From an uncultured Tabrizicola sp. (GTDB taxonomy: Bacteria; Pseudomonadota; Alphaproteobacteria; Rhodobacterales; Rhodobacteraceae), in NCBI GenBank assembly GCA_937858255.1, contig CALLZQ010000542.1, forward strand, positions 1 to 6,708: DNA of 6,708 nt, written 5' to 3'. The translations under genes and the position numbers were made by a program. This document shows, piece by piece, positions 5,526 through 6,708 of this stretch. Each line of letters begins with the position of its first letter. Positions within the stretch are counted from its first letter, which is position 1. The notes beneath the pieces are model-generated. The model saw only the letters and a program-made list of their open reading frames with translations. It did not search any database and had not been told where the DNA came from.

Positions 5526-6708
5526 CAGTCAACCGCCCCATCCCGGTCATCTGCCAGATCGACCCAGATCGTCTTGATCTGGGTATACTGATCATGGGCG
5601 TGGATGCCATTGTCGCGACCGCCAAAACCCGATTGCCTGAACCCGCCAAAGGGGGTGGAAATATCCCCTTCGCCAAAGCTGTTTACCGTGACCGTTCCGG
5701 CCCGGATCGCTCGCGCCCCACGGATGGCGCGCTTGACGTTCGAGGTGAAGATTGAGGCGGCGAGGCCGTATTCCGTATCATTCGCCAGTGCGATGGCCTC
5801 ATCAAAGCTCTCAACGGTCAGCACGGAAAGAACCGGGCCAAAGATCTCTTCGCGCGCCTGTTTCGCGTCGCGCGAAACCTCCAGGATCGTCGGTTCGACA
5901 AAACCGCCCTTGGCTTTGCCGCCCAGAACGGCTTTTGATCCCTTGTCCAGATAAGAACAGACCTTGTCGTAATGCGCCCTTGAAACCAGCGCGCCGACCC
6001 GATTCACCGGGTCGAGCGGGTCGCCCATCGGCCATTCGCGGGCATGGGCCACGATGCGTTTCAGGAGGTCGTCCTTCACACCCTTCTGCACGATCAGGCG
6101 CGAGGAGGCCGAGCAGTTCTCGCCCATGTTCCAGAAGGCGCCGTTGACGATGTGGGCCGCGACGCGGTCAAGGTTCTCGGCATCGTCCAACACCACGGCG
6201 GGGTTCTTGCCGCCCATCTCCAGCGTCACCTCTTTCAGGTTCGACTCGGCTGCATAGCGCAGAAAGCGGCGCCCGGTCTCGGTGCTTCCGGTGAAGGATA
6301 CGGCGTCGATGTCCATGTGCCGCCCGATGGGTTCGCCCACCTCTGGCCCGGTGCCGGGAACGACGTTGAACACCCCGGCAGGAATCCCTGCCTCCATCGC
6401 CAATTCGGCCATGCGAAGGGTGGTCAGCGGCGTTTCCTCGGCAGGTTTCACGATGACCGAACAACCCGCCGCCAGCGCCGGCCCGATCTTCCACGCCAGC
6501 ATCAGAAGCGGAAAGTTCCACGGCAGCACCAGACCCACCACGCCCACCGGCTCGCGCACCACCATCGCAATATGGTTGTCCGAGGCGGGAGACACCTGAT
6601 CATAGATCTTGTCGATCAGTTCCGCATGCCAGGTCAGGCAGTTGGTGGTTTCCGGCAGGTCGACCGTCTCGCAATCGAAGATCGTCTTGCCCGAGTCGGG
6701 GCTTTCCA
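5525..6708 (-). CDS. NAD(P)+-dependent aldehyde dehydrogenase, PuuC-like (5' end truncated by window)
   Basis: This cytosolic enzyme oxidises an aldehyde, probably an amino- or N-methylamino-semialdehyde, to the acid. The minus-strand frame is open from the right edge: 393 residues are visible and about 100 N-terminal ones are missing relative to the usual 490-500. The first visible residues, ESPDSGKTIFD, match the early part of PuuC-type enzymes. Visible hallmarks are REPVGVVGLVLPWNFPLLM (cofactor-binding domain), VIVKPAEETPL, FTGSTETGRR, general base Glu in LEMGGKNP (codon 6218-6220) and nucleophile Cys in NMGENCSASSR (codon 6113-6115). Near the end are EEIFGPVLSV and FGGFRQSGFGGRDNG. An internal GTG at 6595 is not the start, since homology continues upstream of it. 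The overall sequence resembles gamma-glutamyl-gamma-aminobutyraldehyde dehydrogenase more than betaine aldehyde dehydrogenase BetB. Its stop overlaps the next start by 1 bp (TGATG). The promoter of this unit lies beyond the window. Confidence 0.95.
   Translation of the reverse strand, partial: ESPDSGKTIFDCETVDLPETTNCLTWHAELIDKIYDQVSPASDNHIAMVVREPVGVVGLVLPWNFPLLMLAWKIGPALAAGCSVIVKPAEETPLTTLRMAELAMEAGIPAGVFNVVPGTGPEVGEPIGRHMDIDAVSFTGSTETGRRFLRYAAESNLKEVTLEMGGKNPAVVLDDAENLDRVAAHIVNGAFWNMGENCSASSRLIVQKGVKDDLLKRIVAHAREWPMGDPLDPVNRVGALVSRAHYDKVCSYLDKGSKAVLGGKAKGGFVEPTILEVSRDAKQAREEIFGPVLSVLTVESFDEAIALANDTEYGLAASIFTSNVKRAIRGARAIRAGTVTVNSFGEGDISTPFGGFRQSGFGGRDNGIHAHDQYTQIKTIWVDLADDRDGAVD

Noticed and set aside
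4605..5591. Long plus-strand open frame (328 codons) opposite the P5CR-like and FAD oxidoreductase genes
   Set aside because: Its translation is Arg/Gly-rich with no recognisable domain, it passes through the homopolymer block, and the opposite strand carries clear enzyme families over the same bases. It is a high-GC antisense shadow.
5525..6595. GTG at 6595 as the start of the aldehyde dehydrogenase
   Set aside because: The frame stays open to the window edge, and the upstream residues (DSGKTIFD and following) match ALDH family sequence, so the gene continues beyond the window.
1..6708. Mobile elements, CRISPR arrays, tRNA or rRNA genes
   Set aside because: I saw no terminal inverted repeats with a transposase, no regularly spaced repeats and no cloverleaf-like segments; the six enzymes and regulator account for nearly all bases.

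Overview
The window looks like part of a chromosomal catabolic locus from a GC-rich alphaproteobacterium, most likely a Rhodobacterales/Paracoccus-like organism. This is judged from base composition, GC-biased third codon positions and the style of the proteins; no marker gene is present to prove it. Six genes fill the window almost without gaps.

Layout: a LysR-type regulator lies on the minus strand at the left edge, with its last residues cut off. It is divergent, across a 155-bp control region, from a two-gene plus-strand unit: a Rieske non-haem iron oxygenase of the GbcA/stachydrine-demethylase type and its FAD/[2Fe-2S] reductase. A convergent minus-strand unit enters from the right edge and reads aldehyde dehydrogenase (N-terminus cut off), pyrroline-5-carboxylate-reductase-like Rossmann protein, then DAO-family FAD oxidoreductase. 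Its three genes are tightly coupled (TGATG and ATGA junctions). The two units meet tail to tail at 3299/3316, where a GC-rich perfect 9-bp stem-loop lies.

How the genes may work together: the oxygenase pair probably starts the breakdown of an N-methylated or quaternary nitrogen compound. The DAO-type flavoenzyme, the P5CR-like dehydrogenase/reductase and the PuuC-like aldehyde dehydrogenase would then carry the product through an imine/semialdehyde to an amino acid. The gene complement (Rieske, reductase, FAD oxidoreductase, P5CR-like, ALDH, LysR) matches my recollection of the homABCDER set reported for homarine (N-methylpicolinate) catabolism to N-methylglutamate in marine bacteria. I offer this as the leading hypothesis; glycine betaine, proline betaine, carnitine-like or polyamine substrates remain possible.

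The oddest stretch is about 105 bp of almost pure G and C homopolymers at 5083-5187 inside the P5CR-like gene. It is bracketed by a 13-bp direct repeat and keeps the reading frame, adding 35 Gly/Pro-rich residues in the middle of a motif that would otherwise be continuous. It is most easily explained as a sequencing or assembly artefact at a GC-rich hairpin, and the true protein is probably about 255 residues.
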